From Turbatrix aceti (taxonomy: Eukaryota > Nematoda > Chromadorea > Rhabditida > Panagrolaimidae), in NCBI GenBank assembly GCA_963969345.1, contig OZ017766.1, positions 6,820,001 through 6,884,000 on the forward strand: a stretch of DNA of 64,000 nucleotides, read 5' to 3'. The notes beneath the pieces are model-generated. The model worked only from the letters and a program-made list of their open reading frames with translations. It did no database searches and was not told the DNA's origin. The translations under genes were made by a program, and so were the position numbers. Below are positions 36,801 through 47,330 of the stretch, in pieces. How positions within the stretch are numbered: position 1 is the first letter of the stretch; the number at the start of each line of letters is the position of its first letter.

Positions 36801-38640
36801 TGTCCGCCCCCTCACCATGGATTTCATTTTCTGAGAGATCAAAAAATTGAATTATTCAAATTAATGTTTAAAATGTTGAAAAAATGTTTTTCATACTCAG
36901 CAAAAAATGGCAATGCTATTGATATCACATTTGCCCCTACCCCAGTATCTAGCAAAAATTATTTTTTTTAAAATCAAAAATTCAAATTTGTTCATTTTTG
37001 ATTTTTGATTGTCAAATGACCCATCATTATGATTGCCTATTTCCGAGGAATTCAAAAATATTTTTTTCAACATTTTTAAAATTAATTTAACAGAATCATT
37101 TTTTTGTCTTACGCAATCGTCCTTGCGCTATCGCTCGCTCGCTCACACTCACCCACTTGACCCTGCGCGCCGCCTCCTCCCTCTATCGCGCTTTCGCCAT
37201 TGACAATTTTGACAATTATGATAAAGCGTGCATTATCTTTTTCAAATCAATGGCTCCGGACCTAATGGCCCGCCAAACCGTTATCAGCGTAAAATTTGGA
37301 TTTTATCGAATATACATACCGTAAAATTAAAATTGTGTCTTTGTAAAAACACCTTACTATATAGAGAGGTAACAAGGCTAAAGGGGGGGCCCCCTACGGG
37401 GGCCCCAGGAAGGGAAAAGGAAGGAAGGGGAAGGCAAGGTAAAGGTATCAAGGAAGGATCAGAAGGATCGTAAAATCGAAAAGGATCGTTTATCGTTTTG
37501 TTGTTTATTTTCTTTTTGCCCGTTTTTCGTTTATCTTTTGCCGATCATAATTTTACCGATAGAAAATAATTATTTTTTGTTATTATCTTTTAGAATAACC
37601 GATAATTTGCATATTATCAAAATCAGATCAAATACATATAATCGTTTTTTGACCCGCTTTAAAAATATTGGAATACATAAATACAATGGGGGCCCCTTTG
37701 GGGCCCCATGTAATTTGTTTGACGCTTTTGTAAAACATAAGTAATAATGTTGCTTTTCAATATCGCGCATCTTTCGCCATCGCCTAATAAATCCTCGCCC
37801 GCTGCAATCGCTTATTGACCCGTTTCAAAGCATAACACCAAACACAAAAAAATATTCAAAGAATATGTACTAACACTAACACTGGGGCCCAGGAAAAATA
37901 GCAATTTAACAAAAATCATAAAATTATGTGATACATAAATCATCAAAATTAATAACAACAATCTCTTGTTTTGCCATCTTTCGCCATCACCCAATCGCCC
38001 ACTGTCACCGCCGTTGCGGTTCTCTCGACTGATGGCATGTGCGCCGTCCGTCTCTGCACCCGCTGTCTGGTCCGCCCACTCACCATGGATTTCATTTTCT
38101 GAGAGATCAAAAAATTGAATTATTCAAATTAATTTTTAAAATGTTGAAAAAATGTTTTTCATACGCAGCAAAAAATGTCAATGCTATTGATATCACATTT
38201 GCCCCTACCCCAGTATCTAGCAAAAATTATTTTTTTTAAAATCAAAAATTCAAATTTGTTCATTTTTGATTTTTGATTGTCAAATGACCCATCATTATGA
38301 TTGCCTATTTCCGAGGAATTCAAAAATATTTTTTTCAACATTTTTAAAATTAATTTAACAGAATCATTTTTTTGTCTTACGCAATCGTCCTTGCGCTATC
38401 GCTCGCTCGCTCACACTCACCCACTTGACCCTGCGCGCCGCCTCCTCCCTCTATCGCGCTTTCGCCATTGACTATTTTGACAATTATGATAAAGCGTGCA
38501 TTATCTTTTTCAAATCAATGGCTCCGGACCTAATGGCCCGCCAAACCGTTATCAGCGTAAAATTTGGATTTTATCGAATATACATACCGTAAAATTAAAA
38601 TTGTGTCTTTGTAAAAACACCTTACTATATAGAGAGGTAA
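30870..38640. repeat. Tandem array of seven non-coding units with GGGGCCCC hairpins
   Basis: Ordered blocks recur: (1) AACAAGGCTAAAGG with GGGGGCCCCC hairpin; (2) a second hairpin GGGGCCCCTTCGGGGCCCC; (3) GGCATGTGCGGCGCCGTCC; (4) CTTACGCAATCGTCCTTGCG; (5) CTCACCCACTTGACCCTGCG to ATATAGAGAGGTAA. Unit spans are about 30870-31909 (blocks 1-4), 31910-32795 and 32796-33687 (2-4), 33688-34807 (2-5), and full units 34808-36089, 36090-37370 and 37371-38640 (1-5). Full length is about 1,280 bp; the short form lacks about 395 bp across blocks 5 and 1. Open frames in it are short, AT-rich and repeat with the units, and I do not regard them as genes. No RNA gene or transposase is recognised. Confidence 0.85.
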
Positions 38641-38876
38641 AAACACACGCGCGCTCGTTACTCGCAACTGCGACTGCTGCCTGCAGGCGAAAAAAAATGT
38701 TTGGTCCGCGTGATTTTTCGGCCTTGATTGGACTCAAGGTGATTTTTGTTTTTGTAGTCATGGACGATCAAATTTGTTCACCGTGGTGCTCTGGCGCCCG
38801 TCATGTAGACCACACGGGGATCTACCTGGAGGCCTTTAGTTAGACGTAAACTGCGATTACCAACCACGTGTTATGT
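38641..38876. other. Spacer after the tandem array
   Basis: GC-richer patch with CTGCAGGC words; nothing recognisable. Confidence 0.3.
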
Positions 38877-39921
38877 ACAAGGAATATGTCACAATTTATT
38901 TGGGAACTGTTTTATGAAACTTCACCAAAAGGTGGCCTTTAGCATAAAAAGTTTTTACTCTAAAATTTAACTGCCTGAGGCATGATTCGGTAGAGTTACG
39001 GTTGCCGGAAATCGCTTTTTTGCCATTTTTGAAAATTTTTGGCACTTTTTAGCTGAAAAACTACGGCATCTCCAAAGTCAGGATTCATGTTGATTGACGT
39101 GATTTTTGATGGAGAATCTGAGAAAAATATAAAATTGTGGGGTTATCACCTTGAAAAATGCCGAAAATTGTAATTGAAAAATGTTCACAATGGCAACATT
39201 TGTTTTGGCATTTTCAAAGGTGATAACCCTATTTTTTATAATTTTCTTGGATTCTGTATCAAAAATTACGTCGATCAATTGGTACCCCAGCTTTGGAAAT
39301 GCCGTAGTTTTTTGCTACAAAGTGCCAAAAATCGTCAAAAATGACAAAAACGCGATTTTAGGCAGTCGTAACCAGTGTAACATCGCCTTCGCCTTCATCG
39401 CCCCCGGAGGCGCCTTCATCGCCCCCGGAGGCGCCTTCAGATCGCCTTCGCCTCCGGAGGCGAAGGCGAAGGCGAAGGCAAAAAATTGATCGCCTCCAAT
39501 TGCCTTCGCCTCCATCGCCTTCAGACCTTTACAATTTTGAACAAAAAATCTGAATGGCTTTAAATTCTAACCACAAATAGTCAAAAAACAGCTTTACCAC
39601 TTTATTTAATAGAATTAAAAGCCTTCTATTATCATAATTTCGCTATCTGCTATGATTTTGTAAGAGAAAATTTGAGATTTGACACCAAAGGCGCCTCTGA
39701 TCGCCTCCGTCTCTGGAGGCGCCTTCATCGCCTTCGCCTTCGCCTCCGGAGGCGAAGGCGAAGGCGAAGGCAATAATTTTGGTTTGCGTTACACTGGTCG
39801 TAACTTCGCCTATAGATGCTTCAGGCAGGTGAATTTTACGGTAAAAACTTTTTATCGCAAATTTATCGCTTTTGGCAAAATTTCAAGGATAGTTCCCAAA
39901 ATGTTCTCTGACACATTCCTT
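38877..39921. mobile_element. Foldback element, family AAGGAATGTG, copy 3, with nested insertion
   Basis: Left end AAGGAATATGTCACAATTTA and right end TCTGACACATTCCTT are inverted copies. The inner words (GTGATTTTTGATGGAGAATC, TGGCAACATTTGTTTTGGCA) match copies 1 and 2. Its right arm is split by a 424-bp element at 39373-39796. Confidence 0.75.
39373..39796. mobile_element. hAT-like non-autonomous element nested in the foldback
   Basis: Terminal inverted repeats CAGTGTAAC and GTTACACTG are flanked by an exact 8-bp duplication GTCGTAAC (39365-39372 and 39797-39804). An 8-bp duplication and a CAG-type terminus are hallmarks of the hAT superfamily. The interior has many GCCTTC/GAAGGC and CCGGAGGCG hexamers near both ends and no coding capacity. 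Confidence 0.85.
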
Positions 39922-39995
39922 ATAAGATTGCACCTTTTCTTAATTGAAGTAGTTTTCTCAAGCTCAAAAAATTTTTATTGCACCCCTTTTTAACG

Positions 39996-41795
39996 CTAGT
40001 ACAAATTCGCGCAAGATGACGGTGGATCAAAGTAAGTAGGGTCCAAGACACCGGTCTCCATATCCGGGTACCAGAATTCGGCAAAGCTGAGCTTGCCGTC
40101 GGTGTTGTCGGAAAAGTACAGTTGCCAGCCGTATGCCCGTTCTGAAAAACATAAAAAAAATTAGCAAATTTTTTGCGAATTATTGGGGTACGTAAAAACG
40201 TTTTCATAAAAAAACGAACCGTTGTACGTGTCCATGTATCCATAACCAATCAACGGAGACTCCCCGTTGTAGAGTGCATTGTTGACGACGTCTCCTTGGC
40301 CCTGGAAGTAATTGATATCCAATATTTGAGCTGAGTGACCCGATCCGATGCTGATTTCTTCGGTTCGGATGTACAGCAGAGACGAGACCCCAAAAGAGGC
40401 GAGAAGATCTGTGTAGCCCACGTTGATTCGCTGACAGCCGGCGGGGGTCACCAGGTAGTAATAACTCGCAGAAGCGTAGATCGAGCTCACCCAATCTGTC
40501 GTGTTAGGAGTCCCGACCGTGAAATACAGCTTCTGACTGGAAGCATCCTGGATCCACTGGGATTTTTGCGATGTTCGATTGTGCACGGGTTCACCGTTGG
40601 CATCGAAGCCGAGGTGGTACTCAAAAGTTAGGACGCCATTTGACGAGTGCTGGGTTTGGTTGAGGGAGAAAAAGCAGAGTTGTTCGATGCTCACCAAATT
40701 GCTCCTGCTCACTGCTCGCTCACTGCTCAGCTCACGAGCGCGAGCGGAGCGAGCGCGAAAAATTGGAGTGCTCAATGAGCATGAGCAGAGCGAGCACGAA
40801 AAATTGAATTGCTCAAAGAGCGCGAGCAGAGCGAGCGCGAGAAATTTTTAAAATGAGCACTGCTCACTATAAATTTAGTGCTACAAATACTAAAATACTG
40901 GTAGTTTCGATCAAAAACACGATGTTGGAGGTATCTCCAAGCAATATGCGGTATTTCTTTTAGCAAAGGACTGAATTTGTGTCTTAAAATTCACTTTTTT
41001 TGTGTGAGCCATGTTTGCTCATTGCTCGCTCCTGCTCAACTCACGAGCGTGAGCAGAGCAAGAGCAGAGAATCTGAGAATAAAAGAGCGCGAGCGGAGCG
41101 AGCGCGAAAATTTTAGGAACTCAAAGAGCATGAGCAGAGCGAGCACGGAAAATTGAATTGCTCAAAGAGCGCGAGCAGAGCGAGCACTGAAAACTGTCGA
41201 ATTGAACAACTCTGAGAAAAAGGTGTTTTTGGATGCTTCGGCCGGGTTTGGCGGGGAGGCTGAAAAATGTTTGGGTTAACAAATTTGAAATTTTTTTATT
41301 TTTGTTTGTTCATAAACATAATTTTTATAAATAATTTACATTGTTCGTGTTTTTTTGCGAACATTTTTAAATTATTCGAACAGATAAAACGAACAAAATC
41401 GACCATTAATTTTTAGAATATTTAGAAAAATGAAAAAAAAATTTTCAAAAAACCAAATCTAAAAAAAAATAAACAATCTTAAATTATTTAATAAAAAATT
41501 ACTACAAAAAAGTTGTATGAAAACCGTTAAAAACAGAAATTACGTATTTTTGACAGAATGAACAAAAATTTGGTCCTATTGTAAAAAAAAAGTTTGATGT
41601 TCTTTTTCGTTTGTGTTCGTTCGCGAACGTAAACAAAGTTGTTCACGTTTGTTTGCTTTTGTGTACAAAATTCTTACAATGCTCGTTGATGGAGTAATAC
41701 AGAGCCAGAACGCCCGCGCCGACGATCGCGATGCCGATGAGCAGCGGAATCACGCTGCTAAACTGAAATGACTTTTTGAGAGCGGGAGGCGACAT
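39996..41795 (-). pseudogene. Single-pass membrane protein gene broken by an exonic hAT-like insertion
   Basis: Exons are 41795-41678, 41259-40220 (containing the insertion 40675-41214) and 40141-39996. Ignoring the insertion and one 8-bp duplicate, the three exons have matching phases and encode 251 residues, ending at TAG 39996-39998. The protein has an N-terminal anchor at about residues 15-36 after a short basic segment, then a luminal or extracellular region with several Asn-x-Ser/Thr sites and no domain I recognise. The insertion adds 548 bases (not a multiple of three) and no obvious donor/acceptor pair restores the frame, so this copy is probably non-functional. The part downstream of the insertion is still cleanly open, suggesting a recent event. 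Alternatively the element could be spliced out as a new intron. Confidence 0.7.
40675..41214. mobile_element. hAT-like non-autonomous element inside an exon
   Basis: Ends CAGAGTTGTTCGAT and (inverted) CAGAGTTGTTCAAT, flanked by the exact 8-bp duplication AGAAAAAG (40667-40674 and 41215-41222). Length 540 bp. Arrays of GAGCGCGAGCAGAGCGAGC-type words occupy both subterminal regions, with an AT-rich unique centre at about 40850-41000. No transposase is encoded. Confidence 0.9.
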
Positions 41796-42539
41796 TCGAA
41801 GGGAACACGAGTTGAGTTGGTGTCACCATGCGTGTACAAGCGCCTAACATGATAGGTGATTTTAATTTATTACATGAAAGCTTCGATAAAAGGTACTATG
41901 ACATGGTGAAGCACTCCGAAGCAGAGTACTGCATAATTGATTGCAGCGTGTAAGCCTTTTAGGGAACAAAAGTTTTCGTAACGGTTAAAAAAATGTTGGC
42001 ATGGTACACAGATTTTTATTATACAAAAATAACTTCCGTACAAGACATTTTTTTTACGTATCGATATCTGCTTTTAAATTTTAAAATTCCGTAAAACGTG
42101 ATAAAAAATACTTTACAATCCCCTTTTTAAAGGGACCCCCAAACCGTAACTTACCCATCCATACCGAGACGGTGGTTTCACTTTTTCCAGCATTGAACGA
42201 TTTTTTTTATAAAAAAAAGAATTCGACAAGATCAGTAACAAAAAATATTACACGTCCAAGTCAGCGTACAACAGCAGTCCGCAAACATAAAATAAAAACC
42301 AGGAGCTTAGAGTTGATTTGCTGCTGTGTGAAGGTACGGGAGACGATGCGATGATAAGCAAGCGCGCCTACTTTCGCCTTCGTGGCCGGACTTCGATTTG
42401 ATTGCTCACGGAACTCGCGTCTGCACCCATCAAGCCGTATTAGCGTTGTTTTTATAATATTTCTTTAATACGACAAACAAAGAAATCAAATCACGAATGT
42501 ATTTATACATTATTGTTTTTTATCATAGATTTTTTTAAA
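41796..42539. other. Spacer before the GST cluster
   Basis: No supportable gene. Presumed promoter of the interrupted membrane-protein gene and 3' flank of the first GST gene. Confidence 0.4.
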
Positions 42540-43217
42540 TCAAATAATGGTATCAGTTCTGCCAGCGAGGTAAGTCTTGAGTTGAGGAAGGCGGTAAACT
42601 TTTTCGCGGAGAGCCGAAAGCTCGGGAAATCTGTTGGAGAAATCAGGATCCCACTTTTCAAAACTCTCGACCCAGTTTGCGACGATGAAGTCGATCCAGG
42701 TCAGTCCAGAATCTGCGAAGAAGTCACTCTTGGATTTTTTCAGAAGCTGAACGAGTTTGGGAACGCGGGCGTTAATCGTGACGAGAAACACTTCGCGGAA
42801 AACCGTTTCACGATCGCTTTCCAGATCTGTGCCGTTGAGAATTCCAAAAAACGGAACAAGACAGAACAAAAGATCCTTGATAAAATCGGCGATGGCGTCC
42901 ACTTGAGCCTTCTCCCAGTCGTCCTTGCCGGCGAGTTTGTACCTGTTGGCCAGGAGACGGATGATAGCGTATGATTCACTGAGCTTCTTGCCTTTGTGCT
43001 CCAGAATGGGAACTTTGCCGAAGTTGTCGTCTATAAAAAAAATTAAACGGTAAAATTATTTTGTAGGGTTTGAGGGCATGTTACCTGTCTCCATGGCCCG
43101 GACTTGTTCCCGAGAAATTCTGATGTCCTCAAACGGAACATTGGCGTAAGTTAGAAGTAGTCGAATGGGCTCGGCGATACCACGCGCCGGAAGATACGTC
43201 AACTTGTATTCGGCCAT
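42540..43217 (-). CDS. Glutathione S-transferase A, nematode sigma type
   Basis: Cytosolic GST that conjugates glutathione to electrophiles. Exons are 43217-43085 and 43030-42540 with a 54-nt phase-1 intron, giving 207 residues, the usual length. The thioredoxin-like domain starts YKLTYLPARGIAEPIRLLL, with Tyr8 of YLP as the expected catalytic tyrosine. VPILE has the cis-proline and ESYAI the glutathione-binding Glu/Gln-Ser. The all-helical domain has the N-capping box TWIDF. An in-frame ATG eight codons upstream (43241) is possible, but the family starts at MAEYKL. This gene occurs once; its promoter and first exon reappear in the D1-D3 genes. A TATA box is 37 bases upstream. Confidence 0.95.
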
Positions 43218-43253
43218 TTTTCGGTTATGGACAATTGACATGATGATTGCACC

Positions 43254-43261
43254 TTTTTATA
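43254..43261 (-). promoter_or_regulatory. TATA box of GST-A (and, by repetition, D1-D3)
   Basis: TATAAAAA on the minus strand, 37 bases before the ATG at 43217. It repeats at 47032, 50810 and 54588. Confidence 0.6.
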
Positions 43262-43552
43262 CATACCTGGGCGCTGTTTGTTGATCTTTGTTCGGTAACA
43301 TTTTGTTGAATCAATGCGACCGAGACCGAGATCGATGATAGTCTATTTTGTGCGCGGGTAAAAAAAATTTCAAGGATATTTGTAAAAAAAGATGTTTATT
43401 ACATTCACAGAACAAAAAATATGTATGTATGCAATCGCAGTGATAATAGAAACCTCAAAAGATACCTTAAAAATTGTCTGGAATAGTAAAAATGACATGA
43501 ATTACGTGTATGACACAAATCAGAAAAAAAGGCGTTGTTGTTGTTTTTTAAA

Positions 43553-44238
43553 TCAAATAATGGAATCAGTTCTGCCTGCGAGGTAAGTCTTGAGTTGGGG
43601 AAGACCGTAAACTTTTTCACGGAAAGCAGAAAGCTCGGGGAATCTGTTGGAAAAGTCAGGATCCCACTTTTCAAAACTTTCAACTTCATTCGCGATGATA
43701 AAGTCGACCCACGTCAGCCCAGAATCCGCAAAGAAGCCACTTTCGGATTTTTTGAGTACCTGGACGAGTTTGGGGATGCGTTGGTTGATGGCAACGAGAA
43801 AAACGTCGCGGAAAACGGTTTCACGGTCGCTTTTTTGATCGGCGCCTTTGACGATATTGCGAAAAGGTGTGAGCGCGAACAAAAGATCCTTGATAAAATC
43901 GGCTATGGCGTCCACCTGGGCCTTCTCCCAGTCGTCTTTGCCGGCGAGTCCGTACCTGTTGGCCAGGAGACGAAGAATTGCGTAGGATTCACAGAGCTTC
44001 TTGCCTTTGTGCTCCAGGAGAGGAACTTTGCCGAAAGTGTCGCCTAAAAATTATTTTTATAAAATACACTAACATTTTTTAAATTTGTTTGTGAAGGCAA
44101 CTCACCTGACGGCATAGCCCGGACTTGTTCACGAGAAATTCTGTTGTCTTCGAAGGAAACATTGGCGTACGTCAGAAGCAGACGAATGGGTTCGCCGATG
44201 CAGCGTTGGGGAAGATAAGTCAGCTTATACTCAGCCAT
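43553..44238 (-). CDS. Glutathione S-transferase B1
   Basis: Exons 44238-44106 and 44043-43553, 207 residues, same fold and intron position as gene A. It differs by having RCIGEPIR where all the others have RGIAEPIR, so the glycine that starts helix 1 is a cysteine and the following Ala is a Gly. This is an unusual change beside the active site, although Tyr8 is kept. Second-domain hallmarks TWVDF and DPDFSNRFPEL are intact. TATA box at 44278-44285. Confidence 0.94.
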
Positions 44239-44439
44239 TTTGAATTCTGGTGGTTGTTTCGAGTGATGCCAATACCCTTTTTATACCCCACGTTGTTTGT
44301 TGATTTGTACAATGCCATGAAAACAATAGGGAAGTATATTTTGTGCTCGGATGAAGCACACGAACGGTGTTCTTTCCAACGTAAGACTGGAATGGGCGGT
44401 GCTTGGACGAAGGACGCACAAACTATTTTGTGCGTAATG

Positions 44440-44455
44440 GTTTGTGCGCACAAAC
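44440..44455. promoter_or_regulatory. 16-bp palindrome GTTTGTGCGCACAAAC between GST genes
   Basis: Perfect palindrome 200 bases upstream of the B1 start, with partial TTTGTGCGCAC copies at about 44416 and 44470. It recurs at 48218, 51996 and 55774. Confidence 0.5.
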
Positions 44456-44780
44456 TAAAAGCATAATACTAGTTTGTGCGCACGTATTGTAGTTTGTGTA
44501 TGCTTGCTTTAGATGTTTTTTTTATTATTTACCTGTTTTTTTTTGTATGAATGTATTTTTGCTCGCAAATGTGTATTTTTTTGTCTCGTTAATTTATTTA
44601 TTATGAGAAATATATTGGAAAACACAAAAACACAGAGAGTTCAGTTTATTTAGTTTGTGCGCGGGTGAAATCAACAATTCTCCAAAGATTGCAACAAGAT
44701 TTATTCAATTCAAATGACGATCCTTATAACAACGATATGGACGTAAAATGATCACAAAAAACGCAGTTTTTTCAGTTTCT

Positions 44781-45463
44781 TTAAATAATGGTATCGGGTC
44801 TGCTTGCGAGATATTTCCTGAGTTGCGGAAATTTGTAGATTTTTTCGCGGTGAGCCGTCAACTCGGGGAATCTGTTGGAGAAATCAGGATCCCATTTTTC
44901 AAAGCTCTCGACCCAGTTGGCGATGACAAAGTCGACCCATGTCACCCCACAATCCGCAAAGAATCCACTCTTGGATTTTTTCAAAAGCTGGACAAGTTTG
45001 GGAGCGCGTTCGTTGATGGTGACAAGGTACACATCGCGGAACGTCGTTTCACGGTCGGTTTTCTGGTCCATGCCATTGACGATCATGAGAAAAGGAACGA
45101 GTTTGTAGAACAGATCCTTGAAATAATCTGCGATGGCGTCCACCTGTGCTTTTTCCCAGTCATCTTTGCCAGCAACTCCGAGTTTGTTGGCAAGAAAACG
45201 GAGAATGGCATAGGATTCACAGAGACGCTTTCCGTTGTGCTCCAGAATGGGAACTTTGCCGAAGTTGTCGTCTATAAAAAAATTAGAACGGTAAAATATT
45301 TTTGTATCGAATTTGAAGGTAGCTTACCTGTCTCCATGGCCCGGACTTCTTCCCGAGAAATTCTGTTGTCCTCGAACGGAATAGTAGCGTACGTAAAAAG
45401 AAGCCGAATAGGCTCAGCGATTCCACGCAGCGGAAGATACGTCAACTTGTACGCAGGGGGCAT
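44781..45463 (-). CDS. Glutathione S-transferase C1
   Basis: Exons 45463-45328 and 45271-44781, 208 residues. It begins MPPAYKLTYLPLRGIAEPIR, one residue longer at the N-terminus than A, B and D. The catalytic Tyr of YLP, DNFGKVPILE and the TWVDF capping box are present, and FFADCGVTW has a cysteine where paralogues have serine. TATA-like TATAAAA (minus) at 45504-45510. The opposite strand is open for 246 codons here; I regard that as a codon-bias shadow. Confidence 0.94.
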
Positions 45464-45857
45464 TTTTCAATTGTGGTTGGTCGTTTGACGAGGTGACTGC
45501 ACCTTTTATACCTGGGCGATGTTTGTTGATTTTTGCTCGATAAAAATTGCTGCACCACGAAAGCGGTTGGTCGATGGGAGTCTATTTTGTGCACGGGCGA
45601 AATCAACAATTTTCCAAGGTCTGCAACGGGTTGCGTTCGTTTAAAAACAAATATTTATTTATTTTTGTAATTCGAAGCAAAAATCTGCAACCACAAAGAC
45701 GATCACAATATCACGGTAATTGATAAACAACCTGAACGGTTCGCTTCACTTTAAAATAAAGCGAAGGTTGTTGCCTGTAATAAATACAATTGCGTTTCCA
45801 AGGAATGTCCATTGCCATGGCAATCGATGAAGCTGTCTCGGGGCGAAGTGCGCACAC

Positions 45858-45897
45858 TCGCGCACAAGCATCAAGGATCATTTATGCTTGTGCGCGA
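45858..45897. repeat. Inverted repeat with 14-bp perfect arms in the C-D spacer
   Basis: TCGCGCACAAGCAT and its exact complement ATGCTTGTGCGCGA separated by 12 bases, in the C1-D1 intergenic region. It repeats at 49636, 53414 and 57192. Confidence 0.7.
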
Positions 45898-46317
45898 ACA
45901 AATTCAAAAAATTTTCAAACAGATACGACAAAAATAAATCAGCGACAAATTTTTGGGCATAGATATTTAGAGAAATGCTATCAAAAACGTTGTAATTTGA
46001 TAAAACAATACAAAAAAAGTCGCTCAACCTAATTTTTTATAATTTGCAAACATTCGTGTTCATTCACGAAAAAAAACTGAGTGATCGACCCATCTCTGAT
46101 ATCCATAAGTATTAGCGTTGTTTTTATTCTTAAAAAAATACACAATTACATTATATTTATTTGATCTGTATCGTACACACCAAAATTTACAAAGTTACAT
46201 CAGATGATAGACAATGTTCTTTGTACGGGTATTCAAAACAGAAGAAGAAGCAATATGTGTTTGAAAAATCACAAAAAAAACGCATCGTTGCAGAAAAACA
46301 TGTTTTCAGTTTTTTTT

Positions 46318-46995
46318 TCAAATATCGGTATCGCTCCTGCCAGCGAGATATTTCTTGAGTTGCGGAAATTTGTAAATTTTTTCACGGTGCGCCGTCAGCT
46401 CGGGGAACCTATTCGAGAAGTCAGGATCCCACTGTTCAAAAGTTTCAACCCAATTTGCGATAAGGAAGTCGACCCAGGTGAGCCCAGAATCCGCAAAGAA
46501 ACCACTCTTGGATTTTTTAAGGAGCTGGACGAGTTTTGGGACGCGTTCGTTGATGCCGGCGAGAAACACGTCGCGGAAGGTCGTTTCACGGTCGCTTGTC
46601 TGATCCAGACCAATGACGATAAGAATATACGGAACAATGCGGAAGAACAGGTCCTTAAAATAGTCAGCGATGGCGTCCACCTCAGCTTTCTCCCAGTCGT
46701 CTTTGCCGGCGAGTTTGTACCTGTTGGCCAGGAGGCGGATGATGGCATAGGATTCACTGAGCTTCTTGCCTTTGTGCTCCAGAATGGGAACTTTGCCGAA
46801 GTTGTCGTCTATAAAAAAAATTAAACGGTAAAATTATTTTGTAGGGTTTGAGGGCATGTTACCTGTCTCCATGGCCCGGACTTGTTCCCGAGAAATTCTG
46901 ATGTCCTCAAACGGAACATTGGCGTAAGTTAGAAGTAGTCGAATGGGCTCGGCGATACCACGCGCCGGAAGATACGTCAACTTGTATTCGGCCAT
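46318..46995 (-). CDS. Glutathione S-transferase D1 (A-type first exon)
   Basis: Exons 46995-46863 and 46808-46318, 207 residues. The promoter, 5' UTR, first exon and intron are the same as those of gene A, while the second exon is D-specific (for example DLFFRIVPYILIVIGLDQ and AGRSDTDI). The family motifs are intact. Its structure indicates that it arose by unequal crossing-over between an A gene and a D gene. Confidence 0.94.
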
Positions 46996-47330
46996 TTTTC
47001 GGTTATGGACAATTGACATGATGATTGCACCTTTTTATACATACCTGGGCGCTGTTTGTTGATCTTTGTTCGGTAACATTTTGTTGAATCAATGCGACCG
47101 AGACCGAGATCGATGATAGTCTATTTTGTGCGCGGGTAAAAAAAATTTCAAGGATATTTGTAAAAAAAGATGTTTATTACATTCACAGAACAAAAAATAT
47201 GTATGTATGCAATCGCAGTGATAATAGAAACCTCAAAAGATACCTTAAAAATTGTCTGGAATAGTAAAAATGACATGAATTACGTGTATGACACAAATCA
47301 GAAAAAAAGGCGTTGTTGTTGTTTTTTAAA

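Noticed and set aside
31037..38239. Recurring 60-110-codon open frames in the 30.9-38.6 kb array
   Set aside because: They are AT-rich, occur on both strands, depend on the repeat unit, and differ between units by changes that do not favour silent sites. Treated as non-coding.
30870..38640. CRISPR-like array
   Set aside because: Repeats are hundreds of bases long without unique spacers, in a eukaryotic context.
44748..45488. 246-codon open frame on the plus strand over GST-C (and similar frames over other GSTs)
   Set aside because: It is antisense to a well-supported GST exon, has no splice logic of its own, and its hydrophobic/charged pattern mirrors the GST codons. Same for the repeated copies.
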